Shown: positions 14,372 to 25,352 of the stretch, in pieces | Position numbering within the stretch: position 1 is the first letter of the stretch | Layout: the number at the start of each line of letters is the position of its first letter | NCBI GenBank assembly: GCA_020736575.1 | Contig: JAGPYM010000012.1 | Span: 434,001 to 498,000 of the forward strand | DNA: 64,000 nt | Reading direction: 5' to 3' | From: Thelonectria olida | Taxonomy: Eukaryota; Ascomycota; Sordariomycetes; Hypocreales; Nectriaceae | The notes under the pieces: model-generated | What the model saw: only the letters and a program-made list of their open reading frames with translations | Told to the model about the DNA's origin: nothing | Databases searched by the model: none | Made by a program: the position numbers and the translations under genes

Positions 14372-17300
14372 ATGCGCAAATTCCTTGGTGCGCTGAAGCA
14401 CCGCAACAGCAAACAGCCATCCCCTTCTCCCCAGTCGTCGTCGTCGTCGTCGTCGTCGTCACCACAACCCAAGGCACCGTCCGCTCCGCCTAGCCAGCCC
14501 CGCGGGGGCAATCCTTCGGCTAACGAGGGTCCTCCAGCCAGCGTTGAAGAAATTCGAGGCCAGATCTGGAATGAGGCCTACGACAAGCTCAAAGAAGACG
14601 AGCCCAGCGTGGTCGAGGCTTATGAGAAGATTCTCTCCGTCCTGCTCAAGACAGGAGGCTCCCCTCCTGTGGCCGATGGAAACACGACGAACGATATTGA
14701 ACAAAATGCCGAGGCCAGGCAGGCCCAAATGAAGGCGCTGGTCGAAGAAGGGATAGAAAGAACGAAGAAAGAAGTCAATATCAAAGGAAAAGTTGAGGGA
14801 GGAATGCGACCCATCCAGAATGTTCAGGCATTTGTGTCGGTGGCTGTGAGGGCTGAGCCTTCGGCTGCCATCGCCTGGGCCGGCATAACCACATGCATGG
14901 AGGTAGGACACACTGATAAGTTCTTCGGGTCTGCTTTCTCACTTTTTCTAGGTCCTGTCTAATCCGCTCTCGGAACCTGGAAAGAATCGCGACGGAGTAA
15001 ACTATGTTTGCGAAAGAGTCGAATGGTATTGGGAGTTGGCACTGCTCCTGCTCGACCCGGGCAAGGTCGACGAGTCCATGGCCAAGCTGCAAGGTTTTGT
15101 GAGGCGCCGCATTGTCAACCTCTACAAGCAACTTCTCCTATACCAAATGCAAAGCGTGTGCTTATACAGCAGACACTGGGCCTCCGTTATCGTCAGGGAC
15201 ATTTTCAAAGTAGACGATTGGCAGGCAAAGATCGACTCAATCAAGGAAATGGAAGAGGCCATACGCAAGGATGTAAACCAACACGACTCCGAAGTGCTCA
15301 AGTCACAGCTTCGGATGATTGACGACAAAATGGGATATTTGCGAGAAGACGTCAAAGCAGTGGAGTCGGCGGTTCAGGAGCAGACCCAAGAGATACGCCA
15401 GATTCACCACGACGAGAAGGACCAAGAATGCCTGAGGGAGCTGCACGTTGTTAACCCCGACGCCCACAAGAAGGAAATCGAGAAGACAAAAGGCGGCCTA
15501 CTCAAAGATTCGTACGGTTGGATCCTCGAGCATGACGACTTTCGCAAATTTCGGAATGATGAACGAAGCCAATTGCTTTGGATCAAAGGTGACCCGGGCA
15601 AGGGGAAGACAATGCTCCTTTGTGGTATTATCGATGAGCTGGAGAAAAGGCCGTCCCATATCATCTCGTATTTCTTCTGCCAAGCCACCCAGGCCCAATG
15701 CAGGAGTGCGACGTCGGTACTTCGTAGCCTCTTATGGCTCCTCTGCACCAAGGAGCCAGGCTTGACTTCATATGTCCGAGAAAAGTTTGACATGGAGGGT
15801 AAGAAGCTCTTTGAAGGCCTTAATGTATTGGTGTCTTTGGAGGAGATTCTCGCCGATATGCTTCAAGACCCCCGTTTACGAGATGTCATCCTCATTGTCG
15901 ACGCCCTCGACGAGTGCTCGGATGACGACAGAGAGAGGCTCATCGCTCTCATCATCCAGTTTTCTAGCTCCTCTAGCGCCAAATGGATCGTGTCCAGCCG
16001 CAACTGGCCGGAAATTGAGGAACAGTTTCAAGATGCCCGAGACATTCGAGTGGCACTTGAGCTGAACAAGAAGTCCATCTCACGGGCGGTGGAGATATTT
16101 ATCCGCCACAAGGTCGATCAGCTGGCACAGAAAAAGAGATACGATGCAAAAACGAAGGAATCTATCCTCGACAACCTGCTTCTCAAAGCCAACGACACCT
16201 TTCTCTGGGTAGCGTTGGTCTGTGAAGAGCTGGCACGCCCTCGAGCCAAGTCATGGGATGCCATTAATACGCTAGCCTCTATGCCACGAGGACTTGATGC
16301 CTTGTATGAGCGCATGCTGAAACAGATCTTCACTCTGGATGAGGATGGCGAAGATCTTCACAGGCAGATCCTCGCCACTGCCTGCATCACGTACCGCCCA
16401 CTCACGTTGGATGAACTGAGAGTGTTTGTAATGGAAGCCAATGATTTCAGTCGTGAACAGCTGGAACAGGTCATCGGCGAATGCGGCTCCTTCCTAACTG
16501 TTCAGGATGGCGCTGTATACTTCGTGCATCAGTCAGCGAAGGATTTCCTTCTCAAGAAAGCAAACGAGATATTCCCTTTGGGCATCCCAGACCAGCATCA
16601 TCTCATATTCCGACGGTCGTTAGACGCTTTGACGGCGCTTGAGCGCAACGTTTACCATCTTGGTTCGCCAGGAATCCTTATTGACGAGATATCTCCCCTA
16701 ACCCTGACCCATTGTCTCGTCTTGGGTACTCTTATCTGTACTGGGTGGACCATCTTGAACAAATCAGGGAGACCAGGGTTTCATCAGACGACGAAGCAGT
16801 TTGCAAGTTTATGAAAGAGAGGTTCTTGTATTGGCTAGAGGCGCTCAGCCTACAACATAAAATATCAGAGGGAGCAGTGGCAGTACGAAAGCTCACAGCG
16901 ATTATGGTAAGTATCGACAGTCTTTGACTACTCGAGAAGAGTATAGAACGTATTAACACTGTTGTAGCAAAATACAGTAGTCGAGGGCTTGAGCAAGCTT
17001 CTTCAAGATGCCCAACGATTTGTGCTTTCTCACCGACAGTTGATCGAGAAAGCACCTCTGCAGGTCTACGCATCGGCGCTCGTGTTTAGCCCTACCAACA
17101 GCTTAGTCAGGAAGCTGTTTGAAAGAGAAGAGCCAGACTGGATCACGCTCAAGCCAAACGTGGAAGCAGACTGGAACAACTGCATCCAGACACTCGAAGG
17201 CCATAGCGGAACAGTCAACTCGGTGGCCTTCTCACCTAACGATGAGCGACTGGCATCGGGATCGATCGATGAGACCGTCAAGATCTGGGATGTAGCTTCG

Positions 17301-19127
17301 GGCCAGTGCACCCAATCGCTGCATATTGGTATTCCTGTCGCTACAGTTGCCTTTTCAGTAGATGGCCAATTACTTGCAGTCGGTGAGCGCAATGGTGAAA
17401 TTGGCCTCAGGGAACCGACGTCGGGGTCATGCGTGAAAAGGCTCTCTGGGCACGAAGGTGACCTGGAGGCAGTTGTCTTTTCACCCGATGGAAGTTTCTT
17501 GGCCTCAGCCTCGTCAGATAGAACGATCAAAATCTGGCATCTAGGTACGGCCAAGTGCACGCAAACGATCCAAGGCTACAAAGCGGGCACAATCTCATTT
17601 TCAAGAGACGGCCGACAGTTCGCATCAGCCTTGTCGGATGGAACTTTTGGGGTGTGGGATACTGACACGGGTAGCCGCGTCATGCAGGTGGGAGATGACA
17701 CTCATAAGATTACCTCAGTTGCCTTTTTAGCAGATAAACTGCTTGCAACGAGCTCGTCGGATGGAACAATCGGGATATGGGACCTGGAGACGGGCGTTTG
17801 CACCCAGACCCTCAGCGGGCATCACGGTTTCATCACCTCAGTTGTCTCTTTGGGACAGGGTCGAGGTCTTGCATCCGCCTCATTCGAAAGTGACATCCGG
17901 GTGTGGGATGCAACTGGGGCCTGCGTCCAGAGCCTCAAAGGCCATAACGATGCTGTGCGGTCACTGACTTTCTCCCCTGGCAAGCAGTTACTCGCCTCGG
18001 GCGCCCATGATTGCACAGTCAGGGTGTGGGACTTGACAACAAAGTCGATTACACAGGCCCCCATGGACTACGGCAGCGAAATCCGGTCATTGGCGTTTTC
18101 GCCTGATGGTCAACATCTATTTTCAACTTCAGGGGCCTCTCAACTCAAAATTTGGGACACATCCAACGGCAACTGCATCCATGCACTCGACGAAGCAGCG
18201 TACCTGGACTCGTCGCCAGATGGCCGGTGGATTATATCACGAGTTCACAGGCCCAAAGGAAACAAATCATTCGAACTCTGGGACCCAGCCGAGAACAGTT
18301 GCATCCAGAAGTTCGAAGATATCGGTGACTTCACCGATGCCGCCTTCTCTGCAGATCGTCAGCTACTCGCAACAGCCTCCCTCGATGGAACAGTTGGCAT
18401 ATGGGACGTGGCTACACAAAACGAAACACAAAGGATCAAGACGCCTTCTTCCTCTTCCGCATCCGCATTGGCCTTTTCAATCGACAGCCATGATATCGCA
18501 ATTGCTTCGGACGGAGCCGTTGAAATCTGGGACATGTCTAGCCGCACTCGAGTTCGAACTCTCGACACAGATGGCGAAGCCCGAATGCTCGCCCTATCAA
18601 AACACTCTCAGAGGCTTGTCACAGTCCTGGATAGCGAATATAATCCTACTGCTCCTACAGGGTCTATCATCTCTGTGTGGGATTTGAGCACAGGAGCACT
18701 TGTTGACACGCTCGAGGCCAAGCCCTACATTCGTTCACTCGCCTTCACTGCCAATGGCCAGCGCCTCGCGACCATGTCTAGCGACTGGGGCACGTGGGGC
18801 GAGATCCAAATCTGGGATGTGATTGCGAAGACAGGCACTTGCAGCCAGATGATGAATATTGCCAAACAGGGAGCCAGCATTCGCTTTGATCCGAAGAACA
18901 GCTCCCGACTCTGGACCAATGCGGGCGTGCTAGACCTGGATATGACGGGAGTCAGCTATTGCGGCTATGGCTTGATCAACGACATGGACGGCGATTGGGT
19001 TGTCAAAGGGAGCGAAAGGATGCTTTGGCTGCCGCGGGAGTATCGCTCCGTGTACTCGGTTGGCAAGGATTCGACTATGGCCTTCAGCAACAAGGCAGGA
19101 CGTGTGCTGATTATGCAGTTTGAATGA
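14372..19127 (+). pseudogene. NACHT-WD40 NLR-type STAND protein, interrupted by a one-base frameshift
   Basis: Fungal NLR architecture, a family used in non-self recognition and heterokaryon incompatibility. Exons 14372-14902, 14952-16906 and 16968-19127; introns of 49 and 61 nt. The N-terminus has a Ser9 run, then a region like the fungal NACHT N-terminal domain (around AAIAWAGITTCMEVLSNPLSE), a coiled-coil-like stretch, NACHT P-loop GDPGKGKT (about residues 390-397) and Walker B LIVDALDEC (about 491-499). Exon 3 encodes about 13 WD40 repeats ending in WD-type dipeptides. In exon 2 the frame breaks at the CCCC run 16695-16698: the original frame stops at 16814, while conserved sequence (DPLSRLGYSYLYWVDHL) continues in another frame. 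One more C there gives a continuous frame of about 1,548 codons. As written, the product would be about 797 residues, NACHT without WD40. Either a pseudogene, a truncated allele or a sequence error. Confidence 0.85.
14435..14461 (+). repeat. (TCG)n trinucleotide repeat, Ser9 tract
   Basis: Eight TCG plus one TCA in frame near the N-terminus of the NLR gene, encoding nine serines. The length is likely polymorphic, as is usual for coding microsatellites. Confidence 0.9.
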
Positions 19128-19413
19128 ATGATTCTGTTGTCTACCCATGCATTCGGATGCTTTTATGCTGTCACTGGCCCCCCTCCGAATCCCGGTTCCC
19201 GGCCGTCCCCGCCCACTCCCGCTTCCACTTCCGCTTCCGCTGCCCCGCCACCCACCGGGAGCTTGGGCCGAGTCATTTCAATTAATTCTCTAGCGTTGGG
19301 CGATCAATCTATAGTCTATTCCATCAGACAACACAACACAGAGCACTGCCCATTGCTTGCTTTTCTTCCTCCTCTTCTCAATCTTCAATCTTACTACTCC
19401 TTGTCTTCTGGCC

Positions 19414-20466
19414 ATGCGAGTCTCGTCTTGTTCTACACTCTATACCCTCAACCTCTCTCCCCGCTGTGTCGCGCGCATCCAGTCCGCCCGACCATACCAG
19501 CACGCACCCCAGAACCAGCACCGGCCTTTCTCCACGCGCCTCGCGGCCTCTTCCTCCTCCCCCAAAGCCTTCAAGCCGCCCAATTGGCAACTTCGCGCCA
19601 TGTCGACTTCTGCTCCAACCGAGCTGCGGTTCAGTGAGTTGGCCTTTTTCTTGTCTAATTACCCCTCCTCCTGTCGGCGCATAACGCTAATGCATCACTC
19701 GTCATTATAGAGAACCCGGCAATTCTGTATGTCCTCGACTCCCCGCCACGAAATACGAAGAGAAACGCTTGAACGAAATCTAACCAATGCCCCAATTCAA
19801 GTGTCTGCGACATCCAAGACAAGTTCCGCACTGCCATATACGAATTCGATAGAATGTATGCATCCCTTATTGTTTCTTTACCCCGCTTCCCGATCCCTCA
19901 ACACCACAAACCTCCATCGCCAACCTCCATCGCCAACCACTGCTAACCCGACCCTCCGCAGCGTCCTCACCACCCAAAAGCTCCTCCACTTCTCCAAAGC
20001 CTTCGCCGTCCCCGTCATAACAACCACCCAAATGTCCGCCAAGCTCGGCCCAACCGTCCCCGCCATCGCAGACCTGCTCCCCGCGCCGCCCCACGACAAA
20101 ACTCGCTTCTCCATGTTCATCCCGCCCGTCGCCGCCCAGCTCGCACAGCCCTCGCACATCGCCCTCGTCGGCATCGAGTCGCACATCTGCATCACCCAGT
20201 CAGCACTTGACTTGCGTGACGCCGGCCACCACGTCTACGTCATCGCCGACGGCGTCTCGTCGTGCAACCCCGGCGAGGTCGGCGTTGCGCTGGCCCGCTT
20301 GCGCGCCGAAAAGGGCATCACTGTGACCTCGAGCGAGAGCTGGATGTACGAGTGCGTCGGCGATGCGTCGCACCCGGGCTTCAAGGGACTCATCAAGGTT
20401 GTCAAGGGGTCAATGGCCGAGACTCAAAAGGTGTGGGAAGCGCTGCCTCCGGGTCCCAAGATCTAA
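19414..20466 (+). CDS. Isochorismatase-fold hydrolase (ISOC/YcaC-like), mitochondrial-type leader
   Basis: Cysteine hydrolase of the isochorismatase superfamily; substrate not predictable. Exons 19414-19633, 19711-19726, 19802-19855 and 19962-20466 (introns 77, 75 and 106 nt). Exon 2 is only 16 nt, and frame closes at all junctions. The expected triad is present: Asp in VCDIQDKF, Lys in DKTRFS and Cys in GIESHICITQSALDL. The first 60 or so residues are Arg/Ser-rich without acidic residues (ending ARIQSARPYQ...RPFSTRLAAS), a typical mitochondrial presequence. An internal in-frame ATG at 19600 (MSTSAPTELRF) would give a cytosolic form, so dual targeting by two starts is possible. The third intron holds a direct duplication of an AACCTCCATCGCC unit. 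Converges with the next gene across a 374-nt gap. Confidence 0.87.
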
Positions 20467-20840
20467 GAGTTGGGACGGTTTTGAAGGGAAAAGGAGAGGA
20501 AACCCGAAGGAGGACGGGCGGAAATAGACCACCAAGGGAGGGCATAATACCATGTTAGACGCCATTTTCACAAATCTAATTCCATTGTCTTGGTCATTTT
20601 CTATGTTGGTCAAGCCACGCGTAGCCTATGCACCAAGCCGTTGCTGACCATAGCATCTCATTAATTTCCGTCATCCCCTTTGCCAGCTGGTTGCAATGTG
20701 GATTTCTTTCTCTACTATTTCTAGTTGAAGTCATGCGTCGCTATGACACGGGCAAAATCTAGGAACAAGCATTAGGCCCATTAGTCCATCAAGAACACCA
20801 AAACACTCCACCTCTCACGGCCACCATTTCCAGTCATGGG
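20467..20840. other. Convergent intergenic gap
   Basis: 374 bases between the convergent 3' ends of the isochorismatase gene and the retropepsin-like gene. Presumably two overlapping 3' UTRs; nothing else seen. Confidence 0.5.
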
Positions 20841-22758
20841 CTACTCTGCGTCCATCGTAGTTCCCTTGGGCTTCGTCGCTGGTGTCATCCATGAGAAGGC
20901 AGATCCAACTCCGACCGGGTTGGCAGCTCGCGGAAGCGTATTCGCGTTCCGGTTGGACTGAGCATGAGGTTGCGCCTGCGCTTTGCTTTCCCCACTGATG
21001 CTCGCCACCCGCTTCATGTCCCATCGATTGCCCGTGGTGCTTCCGTTCTCTCCTGCGAGATTCGGTTGACTCTTTCGTCGACCGTCCGTCAGCGCCTTGG
21101 CCGATGAAGGGGGTTCGTACGAGGCACCAGTCCTGGCAGACGTCGAGCCTGCTTTCTGGGGCCTCAAGACCTTCATGGTGCGATTGCCCCGGCTTGGTGG
21201 CTGGTATCCGCTCAGAAGTCCACCTTCCCCAGCGCTGTCGTTCCCATTGCTCGCACTCTGACGCCATGACCCCCAGATGCGTACGGTCGACTCCCGACGG
21301 GGCTCGGAGGATGGTGATCCGATAGCGATATCTTTGTCAACAGAGCCTGTGTCGTTGACATCTCCAATAGCCCGGTCAATCTCGATAGCCGCACTGGGCA
21401 CACTACCACTGACCTCAGGACCCTTGCTAGGGACGGCTTGAGATGCCATTGGAGACACATCACCTTGGGACTCGTCACCGCGTTGCGAGTTAGATTCAGG
21501 AGAGCTTCCTCCCTGCGTCGGCAGTTGAACATGGCCAAGAACGAATGGCGTCGCATTCGCATTCAGCTTGTGCTTCCCAGGGATGAAGTTTGTTGTGCAA
21601 AGGTTTCGAAAGACGGCATCATCTTCAGGGCGCACAAATGGCACTTGGAGTCGATCGCGGTCATTGCCGTAGAGCGTCATGGTGTTTTGCGAAAAGAGAA
21701 TATCCGCAGAGTGTGCCCTCAAAGCATCGCTCCCCATAAAAACACGGATCGATTTTCCGTCCGTAGCCTGAGAATCCTGTTCAGCACCCGAGACCTCGAA
21801 CGAGACTGTGACCGAAGGCACTGGTTCTCTAGGGCCACCCGAGCGATTTCCATGATGGGTGACGACAGCTTCAGCAAAGTAGACGTTCAACCTGATTCGA
21901 AACACCCCGTCAACCTCCCGTTGGACTTCATCCAGGAGATCGAGTTCCTTGAGCAGGGAATAGTCCACTGTAGACTTCTGGGATCCCGAGCAGACGTCAG
22001 CATAGAGCAGAGTCGAATGCGCAAAGTTGGTTGTTAGCCAGCATCGAACGATGGATGGAACTGTACCCAACACATAGAATGCGGGCGGCGGTTCTGGTAT
22101 TTCGAAGGAAGAATCGTCATCATCCCCGACAGCAAAGTTGTTGTCAAGACCCAGGCTGCTTGCCCGGCCTGATTGAACTGAATGGTGGGATTGGGAATGC
22201 GCGGAATGAACCGAATGCCCAGCAGAGCTGTGTCGTCCATCCGATTTGTGAGATAGCGAGCGCTCCATCATAAGGCCACTCCCGGGCCGGAGTGGTCCAA
22301 ACTCGCCTGAATGACGGCTGCTTTGGCCGGCCCAGTTGGAACCGTGCAAGGCGCTCTCATCAAAGCGAACGCTATTGGCTCGAGAAGCTGCACCCCGTCT
22401 GACTGGTTCCTCCTCTGCGGGACCTAGATGAAGGGAACCCAGAAGTTGCTCACCTTGCTCGTCCAAATCATCAAACACTTCGGCGTGTGGCATTTGGACC
22501 GGGCCTGAGCCAATTGTTAGAAGGTCTTTAACTTCAGGGCCAAAGCAAGAATGTCGTTCACATACCTGTCTGGGGGGTGCCGCTGAGCACACCCGGGAAA
22601 GGGGAATTCCAGACAGACTTGATCGATGCCTCATCCGCCTGGCGCTTTTCGAGTCTCAAAAGACGTTCAGCATGGTTGTTCTGCATGTATTGGACTTGCT
22701 TCACTTCCATCTGTAGGTTGTACAGATCCTCGCGACTGGCAGAGAATCGCGGATCCAT
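20841..22758 (-). CDS. Conserved fungal protein with putative degenerate retropepsin-like domain
   Basis: I do not recognise a named family. Exons (minus) 22758-22566 and 22504-20841, with a 61-nt phase-1 intron; 618 residues. Order: N-terminal coiled-coil-like segment (residues 10-50, NLQMEVKQVQYMQNNHAERL); low-complexity Ser/His-rich region (110-180); a globular core from about 205 to 390; a disordered C-terminus rich in Ser, Pro and Gly. The core has the two hallmarks of a retroviral-type aspartyl protease fold: a flap-side motif DVCSGSQKSTVDYSLLKELD near residue 236, and a second-half motif FMGSDALRAH...TMTLYG...VPF near 324. The catalytic Asp of D-[ST]-G is Cys236 in this alignment, so the domain is probably non-proteolytic. 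The fold call is inference from pattern; the gene itself is well supported. The ATG at 22758 is the first in frame after a long pyrimidine-rich leader. Confidence 0.8.
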
Positions 22759-24402
22759 GCCCGGACAAGTACAGAAAGACAGAAACACTGAAGTACAGCG
22801 CTTGAAACAATCGGCGAAAGAAAGGAGGGTGACTAGCTGGACAACTGAAATTAGGCGTATAGAGAATTCAAAAAGCGACGGAAGAGGAGCGGCGTTGCTG
22901 GGGGTATTGTCGAAGGGGACAGCTCGAGAAGTCGTAATTATTCGCAAAGCCTCATGTAACCACAGATTATGTGAAAATCCAGTGCTCTCAACAAGCCTGT
23001 TGAATCTCGCGACCTCGATCCCCAAGAATTAGTTCACGAGGTCCACCTCCCCCACCACATGGCCTGGCGAAGGCCAAGAGGTCCCAGGCAACAAGGGCGA
23101 TCAAGAATGAACCGCCCGGCCGTGAAGAGAAGAGCGCCTAGCAGGAAATCAAACAAGTGACGATCTGATGGTGTTTGTAGTGGTGCTTGGGCGGAAGGCG
23201 GAATTGAAGGTGATGAGAGCGACTCCGAAATCGTGAATTTGGGTACGTGTGGTTGTAATGCTATTGCGTAGAGATGCGAGTGGATAGTGAGTTGTTCGAG
23301 GGCTCGTCTTAGAAGACGCGAGGCGGAAGTATGTGGTCGGGAAGTACTCGATGAGGTTTCAAGACAGAAACTATCGTAGGTATTCGCAGGCGTTCGAGAG
23401 TTGAGGAAAGGGGGGTTTTAACGTAATATTCGTTTGGGAGGGACAGATGGCGGGTCGCAGGACAGCAAAGGGGGGCAACGGACACGGGATGGCCAGGCAG
23501 AACTGAAATGGGTTCCTTTGCGTTAGATAATCAGCGAGTAAAGGAATAGGTTTCGGAAGGCGGGTTGACGGGGAGTAGAGGCCGAAAAGGCTGGGTGAAG
23601 AGGAGAGATATCAAGTTGGATGCGACTTTGAAGTTGGTTGAGATGATGGAGGGATGGATGGACGTCCCTCCAATATTGAAGACGGGGCTTTAGCGCTAAC
23701 GTGGCGGTTACCCTAGCGCCTGTGGCGTGTTGTTCACCCGCTAAGGCAGGCAGGGCCGGGGTGTTATTTAGTCATTAGTGGGGGAAGGAGCCCAGGCGAG
23801 TAACGGCCTTCGTTCGAAGTGTTGGATTATGAGATGAAACCTTCTGAGACATCATCTGCAGGCAATTTCTATGATTAACAAAGATCGCCACACCCAAATC
23901 GTAATGACTCTGAAAAAATATGTTGGAGGTACTTACAATGTAGAAAAGTTGAAAGCCTAGGAATTAGATGGTGCCCCGGATGGATTCGTTGAATGGATAG
24001 CTACATTTCTAGGTACCTACCCCACAACCACAAGATCAAGAAGAACACCTGAGGTAGTACAGCAGATGCGATCTATCACTCCAGAAATCATTATTGGCCA
24101 GCCTACATTTGCGATATGTGCAATCAACCATGCCACTGTCGTTACCTTTCACCAATTGCCCCACCAGTCATGCACCGGCACTAAATGCCGGGGGCGGGCT
24201 GGCCTCGCATTATGTGACCTCGACCCCGAACTTATGAAAGATGCCCGAATCCTGCACCCAACCTTGACGCAAAAATAATTGAGGAATGTTACTTCGCAAT
24301 TTGTCTCTGTCTCTAAAAGAGCAGGTGTGTTTCTTGTTCTAGGCTCTATTCTATCTATCACTCTAGACTATTCTAGATTCTACCTCTCCATAGGATGAGA
24401 CG
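22759..24402. other. Long 5' flank of the retropepsin-like gene and 3' flank of IAH1
   Basis: 1,644 bases without a supported gene. From 22759 to about 23650 the minus strand is pyrimidine-rich, as in fungal promoters and 5' leaders, and fits a long leader for the gene at 20841-22758. The rest is AT-richer, with TAGGTACCTACC-type tracts common in Sordariomycete intergenic DNA. No RNA gene or repeat was recognised. Confidence 0.5.
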
Positions 24403-25352
24403 TCATTTCTCGCCAGTTAGTTCCCTCCAGTCAGGAAGAACATATCCAGTACGGTCGTCGTCCGCCAGCGTCTTCCACTCATCGCCGATGTGCGGGACAA
24501 GAAGGTCAAAGAAAATCCGGTACGCCGGACCTGCCATGTGCAGTCCATCCGGGAGGAGTTCGTTCAGGGCGCCCGATTTTCCGTTCTCTGGGGAGCCAAG
24601 CACGGGTCCATCAACCTGGCAGTCTCCCGGGCTCAGCTCGATGGCCTTGTCCATGATGGCCTTCTGGAGGTCGATGGAGACAACACCGGGGTTCTCTCGA
24701 GCCACTTGACGTGCAACCTCGGAATACGCGGCGCTGTTTGCTGAGGTTCGGACCGCCTGGGAGTGGCCTGCGGCCATGTTAAGCCCCGTAACCTTGATCT
24801 GGTCCAGAGGAGGAGGGGTGACGAGAAGAATCTTGGGCTTGTGTGCCGTGATACGAGGGTGAGTGACGATCTTGGTCAAATTCTCCTTGTACTGCTCGAT
24901 TGGCACGTATTGAGAAGTCGTAGGGAGATCTAGAACAGCGTCATTTGCTCCGAAAAGGATGACCTTGGGGTGTCAGCCAGGAGGATAGACCAATACCGGA
25001 ATTAGACGTCTTACAAGGTAGTCCATCTTGGGTCCATCATCACCGTTACGCTCGGGGAAAATGTGCGGGATGTGCTGAACGGCATGGGCAGAAGTCCAGC
25101 CTGAGAGACCACGGTTCACCACGTCGAGGCGTCGCCAGAAATCTTCCATGAAAAGTTAGGAAGCTGAGCTCTTGGAAGATCTAGTTGGTTCAACCTACAG
25201 TGTTGTAGGGCGCCTTGCAGGGAGAAATCGCCAAAGGTCTCAACCGCATGCTGGAATAGAGAGTCTCCGAAGAGAACGATTTGAGGGTATGTGGACTAAG
25301 AAAAATATTAGATCCGCGTAGCTCAAGTCACATAGAGGTATCTTACCGCCAT
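24403..25352 (-). CDS. IAH1: SGNH/GDSL esterase, isoamyl acetate-hydrolysing type
   Basis: Hydrolyses short acyl esters such as isoamyl acetate in the yeast family member. Exons (minus) 25352-25347, 25295-25199, 25142-25015 and 24963-24403; introns 51, 56 and 51 nt; 263 residues, normal for the family. All four SGNH blocks are visible: Ser in VLFGDSLFQ (block I), Gly in NRGLSGWTS (block II), Asn in LFGANDAV (block III) and the Asp/His pair in LLPDGLHM (block V). The first coding exon is just ATGGCG, followed by a GTAAGA donor; translation then continues STYPQIVLFGDS, which matches how family members begin. No signal peptide, so probably cytosolic. Divergent from UTP10. Confidence 0.92.

Noticed and set aside
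14435..14461. CRISPR-like or transposon meaning for the TCG array
   Set aside because: It is a plain in-frame trinucleotide microsatellite encoding serine.
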